Shown piece after piece: positions 1 to 8,524 of a stretch of 64,000 bases of DNA. The translations under genes and the position numbers were made by a program. Below the pieces are notes generated by a model, which was not told the DNA's origin, made no database searches, and worked only from the letters and a program-made list of their open reading frames with translations. Positions within the stretch are counted from its first letter, which is position 1, and the number at the start of each line of letters is the position of its first letter. The DNA is from Mucilaginibacter gossypii (GTDB lineage: Bacteria > Bacteroidota > Bacteroidia > Sphingobacteriales > Sphingobacteriaceae). The DNA lies in NCBI RefSeq assembly GCF_900100945.1, contig NZ_FNCG01000010.1, positions 62,001 to 126,000 on the forward strand. The letters are read 5' to 3'.

Positions 1-971
1 AGGTTATTGACCGTTACCCGACCAGTAGCGAAGCGATACAATTTGCCGGACTGGACTACATTGTAGAAAAACGCCCTTTGTTTACATACGACACCAATAG
101 CCACCTTTGGAATAACGAAGAAGCGATACCCGATATTGACGTACCCAATTATTTCGCCACCGTCCGGGCAGACACAGAGCAGGTATTGGGTGTTGTCGGC
201 AATGATTACGAGATCGTTCAAAACCGGGAAGCGTTTAGTTTTTTCGACGCCATTGTAGGCGGTGGGGACGGCATATTATATGAAACCTGCGGGGCTTTGG
301 GCAACGGGGAACGTATTTTTATCACCGCAAAATTGCCGGGCTATATCAAAGTAGGCAATGACGACCTGATAGAAAAATATCTTTTCTTAACAACCTCACA
401 TGATGGCTTTGGCAGTATAACGGCAGCCTTTACGCCTACCCGTATCGTTTGCAATAATACCTTACATGCTGCTTTAGGTAATATGACCAATAGTGTGAAG
501 ATACGCCACACCCAAAGCGCACAGGAACGGCTGAAACAGGCACACGAGGTGATGGGCATATCCAACACGATAAGCGATCAGTTGGACGGCATATTTAATC
601 GATGGGCGCGGATACGTATTACTGACAAACAAGTGCTCAAACTTGTACAACAGGCAATGGCACCGAGTAAGGAAGTTTTACAGAACGTATTAGACGAGAA
701 TATCGATGAATATTCCAGCCGGTTTTTAAACACCGTTGAAAAGGTTTGCGAATTTGCTTTTAGTCACCCCACACAACAGACCGACACTACACGGGGAACA
801 TTGTTTGGAGCATATAACGCCATCAGCGGATATATGCAGAACGTAAAGCAGTATAAAACCGAGGAAGTGAAACTCAAGTCTATTCTTTTCGGCAGCGGTT
901 TTAACAAAACACAAACGGCTTTTAACCTATGCCGGACATTCGAAAAAGAAGGAACAACTGTTTTAAATTAA
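1..971 (+). CDS. DUF932 phage/plasmid-like protein (5' truncated by the window)
   Basis: The frame is open from base 3, before the first possible internal start (TTG at 78), so the true start lies to the left of the window. The visible 320 or so residues match the DUF932 family (TIGR03299, 'phage/plasmid-like protein'), including the conserved middle part FTPTRIVCNNTLHAAL and a C-terminal TTRGTLFGAYNAISGY segment. Members are carried by phages, plasmids and integrative conjugative elements; the biochemical role is unknown. No signal peptide or membrane segment is visible. It is followed by a short GC hairpin and a small membrane protein gene. Its presence suggests the left edge of the window lies inside, or at the end of, an integrated conjugative-type element. 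The family call is solid, the function is not known. Confidence 0.85.
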   Translation, partial: VIDRYPTSSEAIQFAGLDYIVEKRPLFTYDTNSHLWNNEEAIPDIDVPNYFATVRADTEQVLGVVGNDYEIVQNREAFSFFDAIVGGGDGILYETCGALGNGERIFITAKLPGYIKVGNDDLIEKYLFLTTSHDGFGSITAAFTPTRIVCNNTLHAALGNMTNSVKIRHTQSAQERLKQAHEVMGISNTISDQLDGIFNRWARIRITDKQVLKLVQQAMAPSKEVLQNVLDENIDEYSSRFLNTVEKVCEFAFSHPTQQTDTTRGTLFGAYNAISGYMQNVKQYKTEEVKLKSILFGSGFNKTQTAFNLCRTFEKEGTTVLN

Positions 972-978
972 GTCAACC

Positions 979-994
979 GGGGGAGTAATCCCCC
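979..994. terminator. short GC hairpin after the DUF932 gene
   Basis: GGGGGA and TCCCCC form a 6-bp stem around a GTAA loop, eight bases after the DUF932 stop codon. The T-run after it is poor, so it may be a weak terminator or only an RNA-stabilising hairpin. Confidence 0.4.
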
Positions 995-1103
995 TTAACC
1001 AAATTCCTAGGAGCTTATAAATAAACACATGGTGGATCTCCAATATTAGTCGATGTCACCGATTTTAAAAATAAACGACAATATTTTTGACGAAAGATGA
1101 ATT

Positions 1104-1343
1104 ATGGAACACTCAAATTATCATAATTACACAGTAAGCATACTCTCTATCATTTTATTGGTAATCGGTGTATCAATCCGTTATATCATAGGAAGGAGGA
1201 GGTTTAACCGCCGTGGTGTGGCCGGTTTACCGCATTTCAAATCTTACGAAGCCGCCTTATTAACGACATACATTGAGCGGTTCTTAAATATTATAGGTAC
1301 GTTGATGATCATTGCAGCGATTATTTTATACCTGATTAGATAG
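1104..1343 (+). CDS. Small two-helix membrane protein of mobile-element type
   Basis: This 79-residue product has two hydrophobic segments, about residues 9-29 and 60-78, joined by a strongly basic stretch with GRRRFNRRG near residue 30, so both ends are probably outside and the loop inside. I do not recognise a function. Similar short proteins are common in Bacteroidota integrative elements, where some carry an unreliable transporter-permease name. It sits alone between the DUF932 gene and a region of inverted repeats and has no clear Shine-Dalgarno sequence. The ATG at 1104 is the only sensible start. It is likely a genuine gene because the hydrophobic and basic pattern is not what a chance reading frame would give. 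Confidence 0.6.
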   Translation: MEHSNYHNYTVSILSIILLVIGVSIRYIIGRRRFNRRGVAGLPHFKSYEAALLTTYIERFLNIIGTLMIIAAIILYLIR

Positions 1344-1363
1344 AGTTTTACGAACTGCTCGGC

Positions 1364-1382
1364 GGCTCCGCTACGCGGAGCC
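1364..1382. terminator. Hairpin GGCTCCGC-TAC-GCGGAGCC
   Basis: A perfect 8-bp GC-rich stem with a 3-base loop lies 20 bases after the small membrane protein gene. There is no T-run, so it could equally be a recombination or replication structure of the mobile element. Confidence 0.45.
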
Positions 1383-1391
1383 CTTGCGCCC

Positions 1392-1431
1392 CCTGTTTAC
1401 CTAGTTGATGATTTTCAGCGGTGTAAACAGG
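1392..1431. repeat. Inverted repeat CCTGTTTAC / GTAAACAGG
   Basis: Nine-base perfect arms (1392-1400 and 1423-1431) surround a 22-base spacer. The symmetry extends outwards with a mismatch (GCGCC on the left, GGCG on the right). Together with the neighbouring hairpin it marks the boundary between the element-like genes and the next island, and could be a recombinase or replication protein site. No recombinase gene lies in the window. Confidence 0.55.
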
Positions 1432-1632
1432 AGGCGTTTTGTGAAGAATTCAATAAGTTTTACTAAATTGTATTTGTTATGTCTTTAAGTAAAAATATTC
1501 TACTCTAAGCTTTCATTGATCGGTTTAATATAACAGCATCGCCAATTTTAAGGCTGTCAGTGGAAAGTCAAATAGTCTGTAAAAGTAAATTATACGTTTA
1601 GAAATAGAAATCCTGTTGAACGCTATTCACTT

Positions 1633-2040
1633 TTAATTTAAAAAATTATAATAATCATTTAAAAAGAAATTTAAAACTGGAATATCTGCTTCTGTTAAAT
1701 CTAAATCACGTAATTCGTTTGGATTCGCCCAAACATATTCTGCATGTTCTTTAAGATAAATTTCACCTGTGATGATTATCGCGACGAAGGGTATAAGTTC
1801 CACTATAAAACTGCTGTAATGATATATGCTGCTTGGTAAGCGACTTTTAAGTTCAATATCAACAGTTAATTCTTCCTTGATTTCTCGTATGATGCAAGTC
1901 TGAGGATTTTCGCCAGGTTCAATTTTGCCGCCAGGAAACTCCCATTTCAATGGATGTTTCATAATTGGGCTGCGTTGAGTAACCAGTACTCGTTTCTCAT
2001 GATCTATAATGATTGCACAAGCAACTTGTAAAATTGTCAT
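1633..2040 (-). CDS. NUDIX hydrolase, MutT/8-oxo-dGTP diphosphatase-like
   Basis: This 135-residue protein has a clear NUDIX box at residues 38-60: GKIEPGE, seven residues, then REIKEEL, with Thr in place of the usual second Gly. Upstream WEFPGGKI and the N-terminal beta strand with an RSP segment fit the short MutT-type enzymes that hydrolyse oxidised or otherwise modified nucleoside triphosphates in the cytosol. The exact substrate cannot be read from the sequence. It stands alone on the minus strand, divergent from the 2180 gene across 139 AT-rich bases, so the two may share a promoter region. Its place next to a DNA glycosylase and a methyltransferase makes a link to nucleotide or base quality control plausible, but this is inference. 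Confidence 0.85.
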   Translation of the reverse strand: MTILQVACAIIIDHEKRVLVTQRSPIMKHPLKWEFPGGKIEPGENPQTCIIREIKEELTVDIELKSRLPSSIYHYSSFIVELIPFVAIIITGEIYLKEHAEYVWANPNELRDLDLTEADIPVLNFFLNDYYNFLN

Positions 2041-2179
2041 TGATATAAAGATACTACTAACCCTTTTAAAATTAGAAATCCAATTTATTATACATATATG
2101 ATAGGAAGTGTAGTAAATATTTTAAATTAGAATACGTAAAAAAAATTATTCACGGTTATCAATAAACCACTTATTCCTT

Positions 2180-3874
2180 GTGCCAACAGATCCATTAAAA
2201 CTCCTTAACGATATTTTAGAAAAAAAAAGTCAAGACGTAAAACGAAGTTTTAAAGGCACTTCTTTCCATGCATTGATAGAATTAAACCGTTGTATCGATT
2301 ATTTCTTTATAAACGCTTCGTATAAAGTTCCACGGGAAGGCATTCGCAAACAGGATTGGCTAAACCGCTTCAAACTTTTTTCAATCGGGGGCTACGAGGC
2401 CTTTGACTTGTTTATGGATGAGGAGGCTCCCGGAGACGCTCTGATACGTCTACCCACTAATAAAAAATTGCGAGCTTGGGCGATAAAGTCACTTAATACC
2501 CTTGGGAATATCGGAGTTATAAAGAGACATATATCACTCACTGAAGCAAAAGTATTTCAATGTGAGTTCGATGGGAAAGATAGCTTTACTTTTAAAACAT
2601 TTGTCACGGACGCCGGTATTGAGTACTTGGAAGCACAAAGTCAACGCTGGCTTTTGATGTATCACTTAAGTATTGCGGATTATAGTCATCAATACAATTG
2701 GGGGCCACAGGTAGAACGAGATTTACGGGATAACTTGGAGTTCAAAGCTCCTGCTTTTATCCAGTATAAACCAACAAACTTACTAGAAAGGTATGGTTAC
2801 TTAGAAGGTCAGAGAGTTATACAATCTAAGATTGGATATGATTACTACCCCCATGATGTAAAATTTGGTGGCATCCCTTTCGGCAATTACCTGGAGGTTG
2901 TTATTCATCTCGTTGGTGACAGCCATATGCATCAAGATTTTTGCCTCGAAACAAGGAAAGTTGCCGAGTTAGCGCACTTGGATTTGTGGAATCTTTATCC
3001 ATATTATGTACGATATGAAAATTTGATAGATAGTCTCGCCCGTAGAACGGGTTTCTTAAAGGCTGATATTCAAAAAATACTCGAGAAAATTACACTTGAT
3101 AAGAAAAAGCTTAGGGATATTTATTTCCCACCGGGGTATGCGCCACCCGTATTACTAAAACTTTCTGAGAATTACCTATTGATTACCCAGACCGGATTAC
3201 AATCGAACCCCTTAACATACCTAAACAGGTGTCTTAGGGCAGCCTATCCCGACGACTATTTCAAGGCTGTCAACCTACGCGAAAAACTATTTCAAACTGA
3301 GCTCTATAGCCTGTTTGCGAAGCAGATTGTAACAATTCCACATTCCGTGGGGTTAAAACATCTGACTAAAATTTATACGGATATAGACGCGGTTTTGTAC
3401 GACAAAAAGGACAAGATTTTAATACTTGTCCAGCAAAAGTTCAGGGAAGATTGGGCAACAGATATGAAGCAGCGAAGTAACATGCTGGAAAACTTTGAAA
3501 AGGAACTCAAAACATGGATGGAAGCGCTTGATAATTTTATAGCCGACCATGGCGAAGATATGCTTGTAAAGAAATTGTCCCGGAAGGCAATTAAACCAGG
3601 GGCGAAAATTTACCGGCTGGTCGTTGGTAAACATTTTTCAAAATTTAGTAATGGGAGAACTTATCCGGGCCTTCTTACTGCCAATTGGGCGACACTCGTC
3701 AAAACGATGGTGGGAAGCCCGCAAGCGTCGGCTTCACTAACATTATTCCTTGAAGAACTCGAAAAGAATTCTGTGAAGGCGGAATTGCCAGAACTCCACT
3801 CAGGAACAATGGAGACAGGTTTTAAAATTGGCAAGTATAAATTTAAGATAGAATACAAATCAACTAAACTTTAA
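2180..3874 (+). CDS. Unknown 564-residue protein with a possible nuclease core
   Basis: I do not recognise a named family. The start is GTG at 2180. The N-terminal two thirds are mixed and soluble, without signal peptide or membrane helix. From about residue 395 the order YTDIDAVLYD, a hydrophobic strand KILILV and QQKFRED resembles the core of PD-(D/E)XK nucleases, with D401/D403 and a Q418-x-K420 variant of the catalytic strand. That is a weak motif-level suggestion. The gene is the first of a tight run on the plus strand: 31 bases separate it from the glycosylase gene, so it is probably co-transcribed with the methyltransferase. It could be the restriction or effector subunit of that system, or a target recognition partner. 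Confidence 0.5.
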   Translation: MPTDPLKLLNDILEKKSQDVKRSFKGTSFHALIELNRCIDYFFINASYKVPREGIRKQDWLNRFKLFSIGGYEAFDLFMDEEAPGDALIRLPTNKKLRAWAIKSLNTLGNIGVIKRHISLTEAKVFQCEFDGKDSFTFKTFVTDAGIEYLEAQSQRWLLMYHLSIADYSHQYNWGPQVERDLRDNLEFKAPAFIQYKPTNLLERYGYLEGQRVIQSKIGYDYYPHDVKFGGIPFGNYLEVVIHLVGDSHMHQDFCLETRKVAELAHLDLWNLYPYYVRYENLIDSLARRTGFLKADIQKILEKITLDKKKLRDIYFPPGYAPPVLLKLSENYLLITQTGLQSNPLTYLNRCLRAAYPDDYFKAVNLREKLFQTELYSLFAKQIVTIPHSVGLKHLTKIYTDIDAVLYDKKDKILILVQQKFREDWATDMKQRSNMLENFEKELKTWMEALDNFIADHGEDMLVKKLSRKAIKPGAKIYRLVVGKHFSKFSNGRTYPGLLTANWATLVKTMVGSPQASASLTLFLEELEKNSVKAELPELHSGTMETGFKIGKYKFKIEYKSTKL

Positions 3875-3905
3875 ACTAACGAGATGCATCAAGCGTTGAA
3901 TAAAT

Positions 3906-4574
3906 GTGGCAGCAAACATCGGCGTTCAACACATAAAATATTTCCAAGACAAAATAATGGAATGGTGGAAGCAATATGGCCGTAATTTTCCTTGGCGTGA
4001 AGAATTTTTAAGCGAGTATGAGTTAATTATTGCAGAAATTTTACTGCAAAGAACTAAAGCTGAAACAATCGCTAATTACTATATGTTTTTTTTGAATTCT
4101 TACCCTGGTTGGGAAAGCTTAGCTGCGGCAAATGAAAATGACTTAGCCACGTTATTGAGGCCTATTGGCTTATATAATCAAAGAGCCAAGAGAATTTTCG
4201 CTTTAGCGAAGTCCATGGAGCAACGAGATTTTATTATCCCCCAGGACCGGGAGTCAATAGATAAAATACCATTTATGGGCCAATACATAGCCAACGCTGT
4301 TGAGTTGCTCATACTTAATCGAGCTAAGCCTTTGCTAGATGTAAATATGGCTCGTGTACTTGAGAGATATTTTGGGCCAAGACAGAAAGCTGATATCCGC
4401 TATGACCCTTACCTGCAATCTTTAGCCCACGATATTTTAAAGGGTGTGAACGCCAAAGAAATTAATTGGGCAATCCTTGATTTCGCTGCTTTGATATGTC
4501 AATCGAAAAAGCCAAAATGCTCAATATGCTCATTGTCAGAGAGTTGCAGGTATTATAAAAATAATAAAATTTAA
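3906..4574 (+). CDS. HhH-GPD DNA glycosylase, MIG-like T:G mismatch type, [4Fe-4S]
   Basis: The 222-residue protein is an endonuclease III/MutY superfamily glycosylase. Visible are GRNFPWR at 25-31, AEILLQRT at 43-50, the helix-hairpin-helix segment IPFMGQYIANAV at 121-132, catalytic Asp145 in LLDVNMARV, and the iron-sulfur cluster ligands C198-x6-C205-x2-C208-x5-C214. The residue that is Lys in endonuclease III is Tyr127 here, the same Tyr/Asp pair described for the MIG enzyme of Methanothermobacter, which removes T from T:G mismatches. It lies 25 bases before a cytosine-5 methyltransferase gene, as expected for an enzyme repairing deaminated 5-methylcytosine, the job done by Vsr elsewhere. 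GTG at 3906 is the start used; ATG at 3957 would cut into the fold. MutY-like activity is the alternative. Confidence 0.85.
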   Translation: MAANIGVQHIKYFQDKIMEWWKQYGRNFPWREEFLSEYELIIAEILLQRTKAETIANYYMFFLNSYPGWESLAAANENDLATLLRPIGLYNQRAKRIFALAKSMEQRDFIIPQDRESIDKIPFMGQYIANAVELLILNRAKPLLDVNMARVLERYFGPRQKADIRYDPYLQSLAHDILKGVNAKEINWAILDFAALICQSKKPKCSICSLSESCRYYKNNKI

Positions 4575-4599
4575 CTAATTTTAACTACTAAGCGCTGTT

Positions 4600-5853
4600 A
4601 TGTCTTCTACATCTCAAAATACAAATTACTACATAGATTTATTCGCTGGCTGCGGTGGATTGTCTCTTGGACTGCACAACGCCGGTTGGAAAGGATTATT
4701 TGCAATTGAAAAAAATAAGGATGCATTTAACACGTTAAAACACAACCTAATAGAGACTAAAAATCATTTTGATTGGCCTACTTGGTTACCGGAACAAAAC
4801 CATGAGATTGATGCTGTATTAAATACACACAAAAATCAATTAATCGATCTTCGTGGCAAAGTCGATTTAGTAGCCGGGGGACCACCTTGCCAAGGATTTT
4901 CGTCCGCGGGCAGGAGAAATGAGGACGATGTTCGAAATGGATTAATACGTTCCTATCTTAAGTTCATCATGTACGTAAGGCCCAAGGTCATCTTTTTTGA
5001 AAACGTTAAAGGCTTCACTTTAAAATTTGATAAGAACAAATCAAAAGGTAAGGTATATTCAGAATTTGTTTTAGGTGTATTACGTAGGCTTGGTTATGAA
5101 GTAGACGGCAAGATGCTCGACTTTTCAAAATATGGTATCCCACAGAAAAGAACTCGTTTTATTCTTGTTGGTATAAGGAAAGATATAGTCGAGCAGCAAA
5201 ATGTTAGTGCTACTAAGTTCTATAGATTATTAAAATCAAACAAGATTGCTTTTTGTCAGGGTAAAAACCTTCCACAAAACCCTAAACTTGGCGATGCAAT
5301 ATCGGATTTATTAAAATCTAATGGCTTAGTTTCTACGCCAGACCGAAAAGGTTTTAAAAGTGGTATGTATAAAAAACCGGCTAATCGGTATCAAATTTTC
5401 CTTCGTGGTGAAATTCAAGACCTTACACCTAATAGTCATAGCTTTGCAAAACATAGCCCTGCAATTGAACAACGTTTGAGGTATTTCTTAGAAAATCACC
5501 CAGCCAATAGGAAGATAAGTGATGTCGTAAAGGCACAATTAAATATAAGCAAGCACTCAATTTTTCCACTGGCAAAAAATGCCGCTACTCCTACGTTGAC
5601 GACATTGCCTGATGACTATATACATTACCAAGAACCACGGATATTAACCGTCCGAGAGTATGCCCGTATCCAATCATTCCCTGATTGGTACCAATTTACT
5701 GGTAAGTATACCACTGGGGGAAAGTTGCGAAAATTTGAAGTTCCTCGTTACACGCAAATAGGAAATGCTATTCCACCACTATTTGGCGAACAAAGCGGTT
5801 TAATATTAAAACAGTTAGTTAATGGGCAGCAAACCGCGAAAAGTACACTTTAA
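4600..5853 (+). CDS. DNA (cytosine-5-)-methyltransferase
   Basis: This 417-residue enzyme transfers methyl from S-adenosylmethionine to cytosine C5 in DNA. Motif I (DLFAGCGGLSLGL, residues 13-25), motif IV with the nucleophile (GGPPCQGFSSAG, Cys97), motif VI (ENVKG), motif VIII (PQKRTRF) and motif X (GNAIPP near the C terminus) appear in the usual order. The variable target recognition region lies between motifs VIII and IX; its target sequence cannot be predicted by eye. The gene follows the mismatch glycosylase by 25 bases and overlaps the next gene by 32 bases, so it is inside an operon. It is most likely the modification part of a restriction system whose nuclease is one of the flanking proteins. 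Confidence 0.95.
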   Translation: MSSTSQNTNYYIDLFAGCGGLSLGLHNAGWKGLFAIEKNKDAFNTLKHNLIETKNHFDWPTWLPEQNHEIDAVLNTHKNQLIDLRGKVDLVAGGPPCQGFSSAGRRNEDDVRNGLIRSYLKFIMYVRPKVIFFENVKGFTLKFDKNKSKGKVYSEFVLGVLRRLGYEVDGKMLDFSKYGIPQKRTRFILVGIRKDIVEQQNVSATKFYRLLKSNKIAFCQGKNLPQNPKLGDAISDLLKSNGLVSTPDRKGFKSGMYKKPANRYQIFLRGEIQDLTPNSHSFAKHSPAIEQRLRYFLENHPANRKISDVVKAQLNISKHSIFPLAKNAATPTLTTLPDDYIHYQEPRILTVREYARIQSFPDWYQFTGKYTTGGKLRKFEVPRYTQIGNAIPPLFGEQSGLILKQLVNGQQTAKSTL

Positions 5854-8524
5854 AACGAATGTCCTCCTAAAAAGCATAATAGGCAAGGATCTTATTAACG
5901 ACGATAATATTGCAATTCTTGAACTTGTTAAGAATTCGTATGACGCCGGTTCGCCTTATGTCAGCGTGGAGTTTAAAAATATAAAAGCCAATGACGACAA
6001 GCAAATAGAGGAAGGTTATACTACTGTATCCTCGAAGATCATTATCCAGGATTATGGGAAAGGAATGACCCAAGAAGACATAGAAAATAAGTGGATTAAT
6101 ATCGCCTATTCGGAAAAGAAATCTGCCAAAGAATCAAATAACCGCTTGTTAGCTGGAAATAAAGGCGTCGGTCGTTTCTCCTGTGATCGACTCGGTGAGT
6201 ACCTTGACTTATACTCCAAGTCGCCGTTAAGTAATTCTTATGTGCATCTTCAAATCAGTTGGGGAGATTTTGAAACTGAAAACCGCGATGATTTAACCGA
6301 AGAACAAAAGAAGGACCTTGAAATTCAGCAAATCACTTTTGACTTATATGACATAGATAAAGGCGATTTCCAGGACGTTACAGGCCATAAACCATTTGAT
6401 CAAGGTACAATCCTTGAGATTTCTCGACTGCGAAGCAATTGGACTACTTTCGAGAAAAATAACAAGTCGGAATGGTGGACTACGGACAAACTGATAAAGC
6501 TCAGGAAATATCTTGAAAAATTAATAAATCCTAACCAAGCATTCCAAGAAAACCCATTTACGATTGAGGTTATTGCTGATGAATTTACATTGGAAGACTC
6601 AAGCGCTGATGAAAATGCACAAGTTGGGGGTGTTATTAAAAATAAAATATTCGATAAACTGGATTTTACCGCGACCAATATTGAATCCTCTATCAATAAA
6701 ACTGGTAGCGAGATAACCACCTCTTTGCAAGATAAAGGGCGATTAATATTTAAACTAGTCGAGAAAAATACCCAGTTTGACTTGCTTAGAGATGTCCATG
6801 TTATTTTATATTTCTTAAATACCTATTCAAAAATCTACTTCACAAAACAGACAGGGATAAGATCTGTCGATTTTGGTTCAGTTTTCTTATTTATCAATGG
6901 CTTCATGATTCCACCATACGGGGAGGAAGGCAATGATTGGTTAGGTTTAGAAATTCGTAAGGGACAAGGACAACGGAGATTTCTATCTACGAGGGATTTA
7001 ATTGGTCGTATAGAAGTTCGAGACACCAATAGCGAGTTTAAAATTATATCTAGCCGCGAAGGCGTTGTGAATGATGAAAATTTTCAGCAGCTCACAGAAT
7101 CTTTTGACGCGAAGAAAAATAAGAAAGATGGTTATTTTTATTATACGTTCAAGAGGCTAGAAAAATATGTTGTTGATGGTTTAAAGTGGGACAGGGTAAC
7201 TGGCGAAGAGGACCTTGGTGAGGACGAATCATTGTCAAAAAAACGCGCCAAGATTATAAAAGATTTTGAAAATAAGACATTAACGTTAACGCCCTCAGAA
7301 GCTCAAAAAGAAGAACTCTACTACGAATCGGAAACAAGTAAGAATAAAAGAATCATTTCAATTATTCAAAACATCATCGATGTTAAAAAAGAAAACATCA
7401 TCGAACTGTACATAAATGATGAGTTAATCAGCGATTTAATCAAAGAGGAAGAAGAGGAGACCAGGAAAAGTATCGAAAAGTTGCTTAACGAGATTGATAG
7501 CTTACCATCGACAGAAGTTGAATCTGCATTATCCAGGATAGAAAAAAGCAGGGAATCGCTGGAAAGCATGTTTTCTAAAATATCATTGATGGGGCGTAAT
7601 GCTACTGACGACGAGACTAAAAGTGCTTTAGATGAGACGAAAAGCTTTTACCAAGAATTTTCCAATAGCTACACGGTTTTTAAAAATGCCATCGTCAAGT
7701 TAACAGCGGAAAAGAAAATTGCAGAAAACAAGGCTGAAGAAGATGAAAAGGAGCGTGATCGCTTAGAAAGCGAATTAGCCTCTGAAAAGCAAAAAAACAC
7801 GTATTTGTTAGCAACGAGGCGAACACTCAGTGATGACGCAGATGGCTTAATTCACACCCTTAAGATAAATAGCATAAATATTAGGGATGCAATAGATAAT
7901 TTATTATTGGGAATAAGCTCGAGTTCCTATTCACAAACAGATATAATCAACAAACTCGGTAATATTAAGATAAATGCAGAACGATCATTACAATTGGCCG
8001 AAATAGCAACTCGATCGAATTTCACAGAGGATATCGAAAGCAGAACCGTGGACATAGTCGGTTATTTTGATCAATATTTATCGATTTATGACGAAACTTA
8101 CTCAATTGGCGAAGATGAAAAAATTGAGTTTCTCATACAAGAAAATGGTGCTCACCTGATTAAAAGCCTGAGTGTTCTAAACTTGTCAATAATCATTGAT
8201 AACCTAATATCTAATTCAAAGAAATGGGACGCGAAGAAAATGGAATTTGCGTTCTCAAACCCAAACCAAAATACTTTATCACTTAAGGTTTCAGACGATG
8301 GCAAGGGCCTGGTTGAGAAATTTCTTGACGACCCAGAAAGAATTTTTGAACTAGGAATTAGCGCAACGCCCCCCAGTACTATGGGCGGGTCTGGCATCGG
8401 GTTGTACTTTACTCGTAAGCTATTGGCCGATATGGATGCACAGATTCATTTCGTGGGCAACGCTAAGGTATTTGAAGGGGCGACATTCGAGATCGTTTTC
8501 AAAAATACTATATATGATAATTAA
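5822..8524 (+). CDS. Dual GHKL ATPase (MORC/Hsp90-like N domain, kinase-like C domain)
   Basis: The 900-residue protein has two ATP-binding Bergerat folds. The N-terminal one shows the N box E34-L-V-K-N38-S-Y-D41, the G1 motif QDYGKGM (76-82) and the G2 loop GNKGVG (112-117), as in MutL, Hsp90 and MORC-type ATPases. A charged, probably coiled-coil middle part (about 480-660) follows. The C-terminal part resembles a histidine kinase: candidate phosphoacceptor His678 in LIHTLKINS, then IIDNLISNS, KVSDDGKGL and GSGIGLYF. Prokaryotic MORC-like ATPases are known neighbours of restriction-modification genes. It overlaps the methyltransferase gene by 32 bases and the receiver gene by 11, so translation is probably coupled. 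The substrate and whether the C domain really phosphorylates are unknown. Confidence 0.85.
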   Translation: MGSKPRKVHFKTNVLLKSIIGKDLINDDNIAILELVKNSYDAGSPYVSVEFKNIKANDDKQIEEGYTTVSSKIIIQDYGKGMTQEDIENKWINIAYSEKKSAKESNNRLLAGNKGVGRFSCDRLGEYLDLYSKSPLSNSYVHLQISWGDFETENRDDLTEEQKKDLEIQQITFDLYDIDKGDFQDVTGHKPFDQGTILEISRLRSNWTTFEKNNKSEWWTTDKLIKLRKYLEKLINPNQAFQENPFTIEVIADEFTLEDSSADENAQVGGVIKNKIFDKLDFTATNIESSINKTGSEITTSLQDKGRLIFKLVEKNTQFDLLRDVHVILYFLNTYSKIYFTKQTGIRSVDFGSVFLFINGFMIPPYGEEGNDWLGLEIRKGQGQRRFLSTRDLIGRIEVRDTNSEFKIISSREGVVNDENFQQLTESFDAKKNKKDGYFYYTFKRLEKYVVDGLKWDRVTGEEDLGEDESLSKKRAKIIKDFENKTLTLTPSEAQKEELYYESETSKNKRIISIIQNIIDVKKENIIELYINDELISDLIKEEEEETRKSIEKLLNEIDSLPSTEVESALSRIEKSRESLESMFSKISLMGRNATDDETKSALDETKSFYQEFSNSYTVFKNAIVKLTAEKKIAENKAEEDEKERDRLESELASEKQKNTYLLATRRTLSDDADGLIHTLKINSINIRDAIDNLLLGISSSSYSQTDIINKLGNIKINAERSLQLAEIATRSNFTEDIESRTVDIVGYFDQYLSIYDETYSIGEDEKIEFLIQENGAHLIKSLSVLNLSIIIDNLISNSKKWDAKKMEFAFSNPNQNTLSLKVSDDGKGLVEKFLDDPERIFELGISATPPSTMGGSGIGLYFTRKLLADMDAQIHFVGNAKVFEGATFEIVFKNTIYDN

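Noticed and set aside
8436..8513. Earlier start for the receiver-like protein
   Set aside because: It would overlap the GHKL gene by 89 bases and adds a basic, non-family N terminus; ATG 8514 begins right at the first receiver strand.
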